DNA from: Rhizobium mesosinicum
Lineage (GTDB): Bacteria; Pseudomonadota; Alphaproteobacteria; Rhizobiales; Rhizobiaceae
Length of the DNA stretch: 64,000 nt
Assembly (NCBI RefSeq): GCF_019511345.1
Contig: NZ_JAEUAK010000010.1
Span: 186,001-250,000 of the forward strand
Reading direction: 5' to 3'
Made by a program: the position numbers and the translations under genes. Below the pieces are notes generated by a model. That model saw only the letters and a program-made list of their open reading frames with translations, was not told where the DNA came from and searched no databases. Shown here piece by piece: positions 27,178 through 35,687 of the stretch (positions within the stretch are counted from its first letter, which is position 1; each line of letters opens with the position of its first letter).

Positions 27178-27256
27178 GTGATTTGGATAGCTGAGGCAAG
27201 CTACATTTTACAGATTTGCGAAGTTGGCTGTGGTGATAACGACAGCAAACATCGAA

Positions 27257-27279
27257 AAGCCCCGGACCAGCCGGGGCTT
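27257..27279 (-). terminator. ettA terminator
   Basis: AAGCCCCGG and CCGGGGCTT form a 9-bp stem with a 5-nt loop. On the minus strand a T tract follows, 21 bp past the ettA stop. Confidence 0.85.
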
Positions 27280-27299
27280 CGAAAGGTATGTCATACCAG

Positions 27300-28949
27300 T
27301 TAGCGCGTCAGGCGCTTATGGGCCTGGCTGCCGGGATTCAGCGCGTCAGGGCCGAGGCGGCGGATCTTGTCCTGCTCGTAATCCTCGAAGTTCCCTTCGA
27401 ACCATTCGACATGGCCCTCGCCTTCGAAAGCGAGGATGTGCGTGGCCAGACGGTCGAGGAACATGCGATCGTGGCTGATGATGATGGCGCAGCCGGCGAA
27501 ATTTTCTAGCGCGCTTTCGAGCGCACCGAGCGTTTCCGTATCGAGGTCGTTGGTCGGTTCGTCGAGCAGCAGAACGTTGCCGCCGGCCTTGAGCATCTTG
27601 GCAAGGTGAACGCGGTTGCGCTGACCGCCCGAAAGATTGCCGACCTTCTGCTGCTGATCGCCGCCCTTGAAGTTGAAGGCGCCGCAATAGGCGCGCGAGT
27701 TCATGTCGAACTTGCCGAGCTTGATGACTTCGGCGCCACCGGAGATTTCTTCCCAGACGGTCTTGTTGCCGTCGAGCGCATCGCGGCTCTGGTCGACATA
27801 TCCGAGATGCACGGTCTCGCCGATGCGAATCGAACCACTGTCGGGCTTTTCCTGACCCGTGATCATCTTGAACAGCGTCGTCTTGCCGGCGCCGTTCGGG
27901 CCGATGATGCCGACGATGCCACCCGGCGGCAGCTTGATCGACAGATCGTTGATCAGCGTGCGGCCTTCAAAGCCCTTGGTGATGCCCTCCATCTCGATGA
28001 CGACCTGGCCGAGGCGCTCGCTGACCGGGATGATGATCTGCGCGTCGCCAGGACGCTGCTTCTCGGCAGCCTCCACCAGCTGTTCGTAGGACTTGATACG
28101 GGCCTTGGACTTGGCCTGACGGGCCTTGGGGCTCGAAGCGATCCATTCCTGTTCGCGGCTGATCGCCTTCTGACGGCCGGCTTCTTCGCGGTTTTCCTGC
28201 AGCATGCGCTTGGCCTTGGCCTGCAGGTAGGCCGAGTAGTTGCCTTCGTAGGGAATGCCGCGGCCGCGATCGAGCTCGAGGATCCATCCGGTGACGTTAT
28301 CCAGGAAGTAGCGATCGTGGGTGATCATCATTACGGCGCCCGGATAGTCGCGCAGGTGCTTTTCGAGCCAGGCGATGGTTTCGGCGTCCAGATGGTTGGT
28401 CGGTTCGTCGAGCAGCAGCAGGTCCGGCTGCGACAAAAGCAGGCGGCAGAGAGCGATACGGCGGCGTTCACCACCCGACAGTGTCGTGACATCGGCATCG
28501 CGCGGCGGGCAGCGCAGGGCTTCCATCGCCATCTCGACCTGGCTTTCGAGATCCCACAGGTTCTGGCTGTCGATGATGTCCTGAAGCTTTGCGCCCTCTT
28601 CCGCCGTCTCGTCGGAATAGTTCATCATCAGTTCGTTGTAGCGATCGACGATTGCCGTCTTGGAGGCAACGCCTTCCATGACGTTTTCGAACACCGTCTT
28701 GTTGGGATCGAGTTGCGGCTCCTGCTCCAGATAGCCGACCGTCGCGCCCTCGGCGAGCCAGGCTTCACCGGTATATTCCTTGTCCCGGCCGGCGATGATG
28801 CGCAGTACGGTGGACTTACCGGCGCCGTTCGGGCCGAGGATACCGATCTTGGCATCGGGATAGAAGGAAAGGTGGATATTCTCGAGGATTTTCTTATTGC
28901 CATAGGCCTTGTTGAGGCCGGACATATGATAGATGAACTGGCGTGCCAT
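27300..28949 (-). CDS. ettA: Energy-dependent translational throttle protein EttA (ABC-F)
   Basis: Soluble ABC-F ATPase acting at the ribosomal E site. 549 residues with two ABC cassettes and no membrane helices: GPNGAGKST at 39-47 and GPNGAGKTT in the second half, signatures LSGGE and LSGGQ, Walker B LLLDEPTNHLD and LLLDEPTNDLD. The inter-domain linker (SREQEWIASSPKARQAKSKARI) matches the EttA subgroup. Confidence 0.95.
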   Translation of the reverse strand: MARQFIYHMSGLNKAYGNKKILENIHLSFYPDAKIGILGPNGAGKSTVLRIIAGRDKEYTGEAWLAEGATVGYLEQEPQLDPNKTVFENVMEGVASKTAIVDRYNELMMNYSDETAEEGAKLQDIIDSQNLWDLESQVEMAMEALRCPPRDADVTTLSGGERRRIALCRLLLSQPDLLLLDEPTNHLDAETIAWLEKHLRDYPGAVMMITHDRYFLDNVTGWILELDRGRGIPYEGNYSAYLQAKAKRMLQENREEAGRQKAISREQEWIASSPKARQAKSKARIKSYEQLVEAAEKQRPGDAQIIIPVSERLGQVVIEMEGITKGFEGRTLINDLSIKLPPGGIVGIIGPNGAGKTTLFKMITGQEKPDSGSIRIGETVHLGYVDQSRDALDGNKTVWEEISGGAEVIKLGKFDMNSRAYCGAFNFKGGDQQQKVGNLSGGQRNRVHLAKMLKAGGNVLLLDEPTNDLDTETLGALESALENFAGCAIIISHDRMFLDRLATHILAFEGEGHVEWFEGNFEDYEQDKIRRLGPDALNPGSQAHKRLTR

Positions 28950-29057
28950 GCTGGGATGCTCCGGGCGGAAACTTGAAATCGTGGCCGCTATGTAGGCGAA
29001 ACCACGCCCGCGGGCAACGCCGAAACCCTGTTTCGTCAGGATTTCGGCATGTTTCCG

Positions 29058-29795
29058 TCAGAAGCCGGCGGCATCCACAAGACCTTCGTCGCAGCCGAAG
29101 GACGTCTGCCCTGCCCCTTGGATGAGGCCACCAAGGCCCTTCTCCTTCGCTTGAGCCGAAACAGCATCCTGCGAAAGCCCGATCGTCAGTTCGCTAATCA
29201 CGCGCTTGTTGCCGACGCGCCGGCAGCTCATCTTCACACGGTCGCTGGCGCCAGCGCCGAAGCTCTTGTCGAACGCCGCCTTGATCGCATCAGATTTTAG
29301 CGTCTTGCCGACATTGGCGGCAAAGAGGTCGCGCACGGCCGAGGCGTTGAGATCGCCCATCAGATGAATGGCGGTGGCGAAATAGTCGTCCGCGCTCATC
29401 TTCGTGCAGGTACCGTGCTTGACCCATTCATGCCGCTCGAGCGCCGATTGCGTCCCGGGCATCGCCTTGTCGAGCGCGCTCTTCGTCTCGGCCGAGAGGT
29501 TTACCGCCGGCAGGCTCTTCCAGTCGCTGCCCTTATCGGCAGCCTTCTGATCATCAGGGACACCGCAATAGTCCTGGCGCATGGGCCAGAGACCGTGGAG
29601 AGAAAAATTGGTGGCGTCATAACGATCACCGCCCTGGCTGACGCATTCCGCCTTCTTCTGGTTGGTTTGGCAGAATGCCGGTTGCCAGCTTGCAGCAAGG
29701 ATGAAGCGCGTGCGCCCGCTTTCCTGCGCGGATACGGAACCGACTGACGACAGCGAAAGGAAGAGAATGGAAACCGAAAGGAAAAACTTGACCAT
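29058..29795 (-). CDS. Secreted ribonuclease T2-family protein
   Basis: 245 residues from ATG 29795, chosen because a signal peptide (1-23, ending VSA) follows. Both catalytic segments of RNase T2 are intact: FSLHGLWP (His68) and HEWVKHGTC at 122-130 (His122, Glu123, His127). Probably a periplasmic RNase used for RNA scavenging, in line with E. coli RNase I. Confidence 0.92.
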   Translation of the reverse strand: MVKFFLSVSILFLSLSSVGSVSAQESGRTRFILAASWQPAFCQTNQKKAECVSQGGDRYDATNFSLHGLWPMRQDYCGVPDDQKAADKGSDWKSLPAVNLSAETKSALDKAMPGTQSALERHEWVKHGTCTKMSADDYFATAIHLMGDLNASAVRDLFAANVGKTLKSDAIKAAFDKSFGAGASDRVKMSCRRVGNKRVISELTIGLSQDAVSAQAKEKGLGGLIQGAGQTSFGCDEGLVDAAGF

Positions 29796-29951
29796 TGGCA
29801 GCCCCGAAAAGAACAATACAGGAACAAACAAGCATGAAGCCAAGGATTACGCAACCCTGAATCGCAGAAAAATTGCGCTTTCTCATGTATGAGGAGAACC
29901 GTAATGTTGCATTTGTCCTGCGATCTGCTCTTTTGGGCGCGGGAGGAATGC

Positions 29952-30896
29952 ATGTTTTCCGAGACATTGCGGCTTCAGAATGCCGGAGCTTCGCTTGCGT
30001 GCCATCATCAGCCTGCAGAGGGCCAAGCGCACGCTATCCTGATGATTTCACACGGGCTTGCCGAACATTCGCGCCGCTACCGGCGCTTTGCCGAGGCAAT
30101 GGCGGCAAGAGGTTATCATGTCTATGCGCATGACCATCGCGGCCACGGTGAGACAAGCGCACCCGATGCACCGATCGGCCGCTTCGCGAGATGGGGCGGC
30201 ATAGAGAGCGTCATCCGTGATATAGCCGCCGTGCATGACTTTGCCACGACCCGCCACCCCGGCCTGCCCGTCATCCTCCTCGGCCATTCGATGGGCGGCC
30301 TGATCGCCCTCAATGCCGCCGCCGATCTCCCCGGCCGTTTCGCAGCCCTTGCCGTCTGGAATTCCAATTTTGCGGTTGGCCTTTCGGGCCGCGCTGCGCA
30401 GGCGATCCTGCTTGCCGAGCGCATGCTAAAAGGCTCGGATGTGCCAAGCGACATGCTGCCGCGGCTGACATTTTCCGCCTGGGGCAAATCCATTCCCAAC
30501 CACCGGACGGAATTCGACTGGCTGTCGCACGATCCGGTGGAGGTCGATGCCTATATCGCCGATCCATCCTGCGGCTTCGACCCCTCGGTATCGCTCTGGC
30601 TCGATGTCTTCGCCCTCACCTTCCGCGGCATCGAGAAGGAGCGGCTCGAGAGGCTGCCGAAAGACCTCCCAATCCATCTGGTCGGCGGTGGTCAGGACCC
30701 GGCAACCAATTATGGAAAAGCCGTCCTCTGGCTGTCAAAGCGTTTGAGAAGTCAGGGCTTTTCCCGTATCAGCACGGAGATATATCAGGACATGCGGCAT
30801 GAAACGCTGAATGAGATCGGCGCGCAAACGGCAATTGCGAATTTCGCCGGCTGGTGCGACGCGGCGATCCGCGCGGTCCCGTGCGAAAGGATCTGA
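29952..30896 (+). CDS. Alpha/beta hydrolase, lysophospholipase/monoglyceride-lipase type
   Basis: 314 residues from ATG 29952 with a good ribosome site (GGGAGG). Nucleophile elbow GHSMG (Ser113), HRGHGET motif, and the likely acid and base Asp249 (GGGQDPA) and His283 (MRHETLNE). Serine_hydrolase_4 (PldB-like) family. First gene of an apparent four-gene rightward operon; its stop is separated by one base from the next ATG. Confidence 0.88.
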   Translation: MFSETLRLQNAGASLACHHQPAEGQAHAILMISHGLAEHSRRYRRFAEAMAARGYHVYAHDHRGHGETSAPDAPIGRFARWGGIESVIRDIAAVHDFATTRHPGLPVILLGHSMGGLIALNAAADLPGRFAALAVWNSNFAVGLSGRAAQAILLAERMLKGSDVPSDMLPRLTFSAWGKSIPNHRTEFDWLSHDPVEVDAYIADPSCGFDPSVSLWLDVFALTFRGIEKERLERLPKDLPIHLVGGGQDPATNYGKAVLWLSKRLRSQGFSRISTEIYQDMRHETLNEIGAQTAIANFAGWCDAAIRAVPCERI

Positions 30897-30897
30897 G

Positions 30898-31854
30898 ATG
30901 ACGAGCACGAGTTCCATACGCCATCCCGCCGCCTCCGAGGTGACGTTCGGCCTGCTTTTTATGTTCTTGTCGGTGATGATCTCGCCGCTGATCGACATCT
31001 TCTCGAAGCTCGCGACCGCGACGATCTCGTCCACTGAAGTCGCTGGCTTCCGCTTCATCATCCAGTCGCTCACCATGCTGCCTTTCGTCTTCCTGCGCGG
31101 CGCGAAGATCCAGTTTTCGCTGAAGCAGAGCTGGTATCATGCCATCCGTGGCGCGATGGTTACCATTTCGATGATCTGCTTCGTCACGACGCTGAAGGTC
31201 ATGGCGGTTGCCGATGCCATCGCCATCTTCTTCGTCGAGCCAATCATTCTCACGATCCTCGGCAGCATCTTCCTGAAGGAGACGATCGGCTGGCGGCGCT
31301 ACAGCGCCTGCGCTGTCGGTTTCATGGGAGCCCTGCTGATCATCCAGCCGAGTTTCGAGCAGGTCGGCTATATCGCTCTGTTACCCGTCGTCAGCGCCTT
31401 CTGCATCGCCGTCTTCGCGCTGATGACGCGCGTGCTGTCACACCGGGAGGATCCCTGGGCCATGCAGTTCCAGACCGGCCTCTGGGGCATCTTCTTCTGT
31501 GCCGTCATCCTGTTCTTCGGCTATGGCAGCGGCTCCGACATCATCGATACGGCCATGCCTGATCTTCCCGCCTTCAGCTACCTGGTCGGCACAGGCATTG
31601 CCGCAGCGATAACCGGCATTCTCGCAGCTTATGCCTATCGCGCCGCCCCGGCCTCAACACTGGCACCATTGCAATATCTGGAAATCGTCTCGGCGACAGT
31701 CTTCGCCTGGCTGGTCTTCGGCGATTTCCCAGATGTGCTGAAATGGGTCGGCATCCTCATCGTCATTGCATCGGGCCTCTACATCATCTGGCGTGAGCGG
31801 CGCTTTGCTTCCAAACCCGTATCCGATACATCTGAGGCAACGCGGGCGCCCTGA
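30898..31854 (+). CDS. DMT-superfamily (EamA) transporter
   Basis: 318 residues from ATG 30898; an upstream open frame overlaps the hydrolase gene and is not supported. About ten hydrophobic helices in two repeats; the first repeat has the DMT pattern of a helix with ISPLIDIFSKLAT, the second ends YLEIVSATVFAWLVFGDFP. Probably moves the substrate or product of the pathway encoded next to it. Ribosome site AAAGGA. Confidence 0.87.
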   Translation: MTSTSSIRHPAASEVTFGLLFMFLSVMISPLIDIFSKLATATISSTEVAGFRFIIQSLTMLPFVFLRGAKIQFSLKQSWYHAIRGAMVTISMICFVTTLKVMAVADAIAIFFVEPIILTILGSIFLKETIGWRRYSACAVGFMGALLIIQPSFEQVGYIALLPVVSAFCIAVFALMTRVLSHREDPWAMQFQTGLWGIFFCAVILFFGYGSGSDIIDTAMPDLPAFSYLVGTGIAAAITGILAAYAYRAAPASTLAPLQYLEIVSATVFAWLVFGDFPDVLKWVGILIVIASGLYIIWRERRFASKPVSDTSEATRAP

Positions 31855-31899
31855 AATCCGATAGCCATGGGAGGAGTTCGGGAGGAATTGGGGAGGAGC

Positions 31900-33099
31900 A
31901 TGACGCAAGACGTGAAGAAGAAGCCGCCGCTTGCCGGCATCAGGGTCATCGAGCTTGCGCGCGTGCTGGCCGGTCCCTGGGCAGGGCAGATGCTGGCCGA
32001 TCTCGGCGCCGATGTCATCAAGGTGGAAAACCCCGACGGTGGCGACGACACCAGGCACTGGGGACCGCCCTTCGTCGAGGGCGCGGATGGAGAAAACCTC
32101 TCTGCCGCCTATTACCACTCAACCAATCGCGGCAAGCGGTCCATCACTGCCGATCTGAAAAGCGAGGAAGGCCAGTCGCTGGTGCGCCGCCTCGTCGCCA
32201 CCGCTGATGTGCTGATCGAAAATTTCAAGCTCGGCGGCCTTGTCAAATACGGGCTTGATTATGAGAGCCTGAAAGCAATCAACCCGCGCCTCGTCTATTG
32301 CTCCATCACCGGCTTCGGCCAGACCGGCCCCTATGCCAATCGCGCCGGCTACGATTATATCGTCCAGGGCATATCGGGTTTCATGTCTATAACGGGTGAA
32401 CCGGATGGACAGCCGATGAAAGCAGGTGTCGCGATTGCCGATATCTTCACTGGCATCTATGCGGTCTCGGCAATCGAAGCCGCTCTTATCCATGCCCTGA
32501 AGACGGGCGAAGGTCAGTTGATCGACATGGCGCTGCTCGATGTGCAATCGGCAGTGCTCGCCAACCAGAACATGAATTACCTGGTCTCCGGCCGTGCCCC
32601 GGTTCGGCTCGGCAACGCTCACCCGAACATATCGCCTTACGAGGTGGTGCCCACAGCTGATGGTCATCTCATCCTTGCCATCGGCAATGACGGCCAGTTT
32701 CGTCGCCTCTGCACGATTCTTGGCCTCGTCATCGGCGATGACGAAAATTTCTCGACCAACAAGGCCCGCCTCGCCAACAGAGACGTAGTTCGCCGGATGG
32801 TCTCAGCCGAAACGCTGAAATGGCAAAAAGCGGATCTGCTCAAGGCCTGCGAGGACAATGCCGTGCCAGCCGGTGCCATCAATACGATTGAGGAAATGTT
32901 TGCCGATCCGCAGGTCAAGGCGCGCGGCCTGCGGGTTGATCTGCCGGATGCAGCGGGCACGATGATCCCTGGCGTGCGTTCCCCGGTCGTGCTGTCGGAA
33001 ACGCCGCTGCGATACGAGCGGCCGAGCCCGCGTCTTGGTGAACACAATGCCGAAGTTCTGGCCGAACTTGTAGAATGGGAGAGGAAGACATCGCCATGA
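31900..33099 (+). CDS. Class III CoA-transferase (CaiB/BaiF family)
   Basis: 399 residues from ATG 31900 with ribosome site GGGGAGG. The start GIRVIELARVLAGPWAGQMLADLGADVIKVE is diagnostic, and the RGKRSI and DMALLDVQ segments are present. These enzymes form interlocked dimers and move CoA between carboxylic acids through an aspartyl thioester. The specific acid cannot be told; the neighbouring TPP enzyme recalls formyl-CoA transferase/oxalyl-CoA decarboxylase pairs. The stop lies in the first copy of a 17-bp tandem repeat. Confidence 0.9.
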   Translation: MTQDVKKKPPLAGIRVIELARVLAGPWAGQMLADLGADVIKVENPDGGDDTRHWGPPFVEGADGENLSAAYYHSTNRGKRSITADLKSEEGQSLVRRLVATADVLIENFKLGGLVKYGLDYESLKAINPRLVYCSITGFGQTGPYANRAGYDYIVQGISGFMSITGEPDGQPMKAGVAIADIFTGIYAVSAIEAALIHALKTGEGQLIDMALLDVQSAVLANQNMNYLVSGRAPVRLGNAHPNISPYEVVPTADGHLILAIGNDGQFRRLCTILGLVIGDDENFSTNKARLANRDVVRRMVSAETLKWQKADLLKACEDNAVPAGAINTIEEMFADPQVKARGLRVDLPDAAGTMIPGVRSPVVLSETPLRYERPSPRLGEHNAEVLAELVEWERKTSP

Positions 33100-33129
33100 C
33101 AAGGAGGGGGCCATGACAAGGAGGGAGCC
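33093..33129 (+). repeat. 17-bp tandem duplication carrying two ribosome sites
   Basis: GCCATGACAAGGAGGG plus one base is present twice (33093-33109 and 33110-33126), followed by a third partial copy, GCCATGA, that contains the next gene's ATG (33130). Each copy has an AAGGAGG. The CoA-transferase stop lies in copy one. Confidence 0.9.
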
Positions 33130-34788
33130 ATGAAGAGGACAGGCGGGCAGTTGATCGTCGAGGCGCTGAAGGCGAACGGGGTTAAGCGCCTCTCCTGCGT
33201 GCCGGGAGAAAGCTTCCTCGCCGTGCTCGACGCCCTGCATGACAGCGATATCGACGTCATCGTCTGTCGTCAGGAGGGCGGTGCTGCCATGATGGCGGAT
33301 TGCTGGGGCCGGCTGACGGGCGAATCTGGCATCTGCATGGTCACCCGCGGCCCCGGCGCCACCAATGCCTCTGCCGGTCTGCACATTGCCCGGCAGGATT
33401 CAATCCCGATGATCCTCTTCATCGGTCAGGTGCAGCGGGATGCGCGCGAGCGCGAAGCCTTCCAGGAGGTCGAATTCCGCCGCGCCTTCACCGAATTCGC
33501 CAAATGGGTCGGCGAGATCGATGATGCCGCCCGCATCCCGGAATTCGTCACCCGCGCCTTCGCGATCGCAACATCAGGTCGTCCGGGTCCGGTCGTGCTG
33601 ACGCTACCTGAAGATATGTTGCGCGACGAGGTCGAGGCCCCGAAAGCAAGGCGCTACGCGCGCGTCGAAGCCCATCCCGGCCGCAGCCAGATCGACGATC
33701 TCTATCTGCGCCTGCTGAAGGCCGAGCGGCCGATGGTCATCCTTGGCGGCACCCGCTGGGATGCCGATGCCGTCGCCGATTTCCAGACCTTTGCCGAGCG
33801 CTTCCGCCTGCCGGTCGGCTGCTCCTTCCGCCGGCAGATGCTGTTCGATCACCTGCACCCCTGCTACGCCGGCGATGTCGGCATCGGCATCAATCCGGCG
33901 CTGGCAAAGGAGATCAAGGAGAGCGACCTCCTGATCCTGCTCGGCAGCCGCATGTCGGAAATGGCCTCCTCGGGCTATACGCTCATCGATATCCCCTACC
34001 CGGCCCAGTCGCTCGTCCACATCCATCCGGATCCATCGGAGCTCGGCCGCGTCTATCGCCCTGATCTTGCGATCTGCGCCAGCCCTGCCGATCTCGTCGC
34101 TGCACTCGCCGATCTCGAAGCGCCGGCAGAACCGCGCTGGGCCGAACGCACCGAGCGCATGCATCAGGCCTATCTCATTTGGTCGAAGCCGCCCGCGACA
34201 GGGCTCGGCGCGGTGCAGATGGGACCGATCATGGAATGGCTGGAGGCCAATACGAAGCCGGACACGATCTTCACCAATGGCGCCGGCAACTATGCCACCT
34301 GGGTGCATCGCTTTCACCGCTTCCGTCGCTTCAACACGCAGGCCGCGCCGACCTCAGGTTCCATGGGCTATGGCCTGCCGGCTGCTGTCGCTGCCAAGCA
34401 GCTTTTTCCAGAGAGGGAGGTCATCTGCTTTGCCGGCGACGGCTGCTTCCTGATGCATGGCCAGGAATTTGCAACGGCTATACGCTACGGCCTGCCGATC
34501 ATATCGGTTGTCGTCAACAACGGCATCTACGGCACGATCCGCATGCATCAGGAGCGTGAATATCCAGGTCGCGTCAGCGCCACCGATCTCACCAATCCGG
34601 ATTTTGCAGTCCTTGCCCGTGCCTATGGCGGCCACGGCGAGACGGTGGAAAAGACCGACGAATTCGCTCAGGCCTTCGAGCGGGCGCGCGACAGCGGTAA
34701 GCCGGCGATCATCGAAATCAAACTCGATCCCGAGGCTATTACGCCAACCCGGACGCTCTCGGAAATTGCCCAAACAAAAAGCCGGTGA
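33130..34788 (+). CDS. Thiamine-pyrophosphate-dependent enzyme of the acetolactate synthase/decarboxylase type
   Basis: 552 residues with the three domains of the family. Glu49 in CRQEGGAAMMAD is the cofactor-activating residue. A central domain (about 190-330) is followed by the TPP-binding motif starting GDGCFLMH and ending SVVVNN near the C-terminus. Candidates are oxalyl-CoA decarboxylase-, benzoylformate decarboxylase- or ALS-like activity; no anabolic ALS regulatory partner is nearby. Its TGA lies in the stem of the terminator that follows. Confidence 0.88.
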   Translation: MKRTGGQLIVEALKANGVKRLSCVPGESFLAVLDALHDSDIDVIVCRQEGGAAMMADCWGRLTGESGICMVTRGPGATNASAGLHIARQDSIPMILFIGQVQRDAREREAFQEVEFRRAFTEFAKWVGEIDDAARIPEFVTRAFAIATSGRPGPVVLTLPEDMLRDEVEAPKARRYARVEAHPGRSQIDDLYLRLLKAERPMVILGGTRWDADAVADFQTFAERFRLPVGCSFRRQMLFDHLHPCYAGDVGIGINPALAKEIKESDLLILLGSRMSEMASSGYTLIDIPYPAQSLVHIHPDPSELGRVYRPDLAICASPADLVAALADLEAPAEPRWAERTERMHQAYLIWSKPPATGLGAVQMGPIMEWLEANTKPDTIFTNGAGNYATWVHRFHRFRRFNTQAAPTSGSMGYGLPAAVAAKQLFPEREVICFAGDGCFLMHGQEFATAIRYGLPIISVVVNNGIYGTIRMHQEREYPGRVSATDLTNPDFAVLARAYGGHGETVEKTDEFAQAFERARDSGKPAIIEIKLDPEAITPTRTLSEIAQTKSR

Positions 34789-34825
34789 ATACGTGAACTC
34801 GTCCAGTTCACACCTCACCGGCTTT
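34778..34825. terminator. Composite hairpin between convergent genes; includes a stop codon
   Basis: Outer arms AAAGCCGGTGA (34778-34788) and TCACCGGCTTT (34815-34825), inner arms GTGAACT (34793-34799) and AGTTCAC (34805-34811). The TGA of the TPP-enzyme gene is the last three bases of the left outer arm. It can end transcription from both sides. Confidence 0.8.
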
Positions 34826-34847
34826 GATTGGTTGGCCTGCAGCGCTC

Positions 34848-35192
34848 TTAGTCGAGAGCAGCAGTGACGATGAACTCGACCTTGTACTTCGGCGCAGCGA
34901 GCTTGGCTTCGCTGGTGGCACGAGCCGGCGGGTTTGCCGGATCGATCCAGCCTTCCCAGACGGCGTTCATCTCTGCGAAATAGGCGATATCCGAGAGATA
35001 GATGATCGTCTGCAGGATCTTCGACTTGCTGCTGCCGGCAGCGGCGAGCAGACGGTCGACTTCGCCGAGTGCCGACTTGCACTGATCGGTAACGCTTTCG
35101 CCTTCGCCGACTTGGCCTGCGAGATAGACGGTGTTGCCGTGGATGACGGCACCGCTCATGCGGGCGCCGATGTCGATACGCTTGATGCTCAT
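34848..35192 (-). CDS. RidA/YjgF-family protein
   Basis: 114 residues, single chorismate-mutase-like fold: MSGAVIHGNTVYLAGQVG at the start, and PPARATSEAKLAAPKYKVEFIVTAA at the end. RidA proteins hydrolyse reactive enamines/imines from PLP enzymes; the subgroup here is not certain. Follows the DUF442 gene on the same strand after a hairpin. Confidence 0.9.
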   Translation of the reverse strand: MSIKRIDIGARMSGAVIHGNTVYLAGQVGEGESVTDQCKSALGEVDRLLAAAGSSKSKILQTIIYLSDIAYFAEMNAVWEGWIDPANPPARATSEAKLAAPKYKVEFIVTAALD

Positions 35193-35218
35193 CGTGTTCT
35201 CCTGTTCATTAAATGACA

Positions 35219-35239
35219 GACGCCGCTTGAGGCGGCGTC
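35219..35239 (-). terminator. Hairpin between DUF442 and RidA genes
   Basis: GACGCCGC (35219-35226) pairs with GCGGCGTC (35232-35239) around a 5-nt loop. The T tract after it on the minus strand is poor, so it may reduce rather than stop read-through. Confidence 0.5.
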
Positions 35240-35262
35240 ATATTGGACCGGGTAAAGCCGGA

Positions 35263-35601
35263 TCAGGCGCGAATGTGGTGCGTCTTCTGATAGATCGCCG
35301 TGGAGCGTGCGCCGGAGCGGCAGTAGCCGAGCATCGGACGTTGGAATTCGTCGAGCGCATCGACCATGCCCTGCACGGCTTCCTCGGTCACGCCCATAGG
35401 CCCAACCGGCACATGGGTGATATCGAGGCCGATTTCCTTGGCGCGGGCCTCGATGACGGCAAAGGGTGTCTGATCCGGGCTTTCGCCATCCGGACGATGG
35501 CAGACGATGGACTTGAAGCCGAGCGCCTTGATCTGGTCGAGATCATCTACCGTGATCTGGCCGGAAACGGAGTATTCATCGTCGATCTGGCGGATATCCA
35601 T
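35263..35601 (-). CDS. DUF442 / TIGR01244 phosphatase-like protein
   Basis: 112 residues related to the tyrosine-phosphatase-like half of BLH/Bigr-type proteins. It has the start RQIDDEYSVSGQITVDDLDQI, SIVCHRPDGE at about 31-40, and an active-site loop YCRSGARS with Cys94 and Arg99 (C-x4-R). Often linked to sulfide or persulfide metabolism, but no sulfur gene is adjacent here. Exact activity unknown. Confidence 0.82.
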   Translation of the reverse strand: MDIRQIDDEYSVSGQITVDDLDQIKALGFKSIVCHRPDGESPDQTPFAVIEARAKEIGLDITHVPVGPMGVTEEAVQGMVDALDEFQRPMLGYCRSGARSTAIYQKTHHIRA

Positions 35602-35687
35602 CGTCTCAATCTCCTCGAAAATGGTGGGCTGAAGGTCTACGACGCGCCCTGCCGAGCGTCAACATGTCTTCGCCGGACGCTCCTTCA

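Noticed and set aside
27606..28976. 456-codon plus-strand frame
   Set aside because: Antisense of ettA; no motif.
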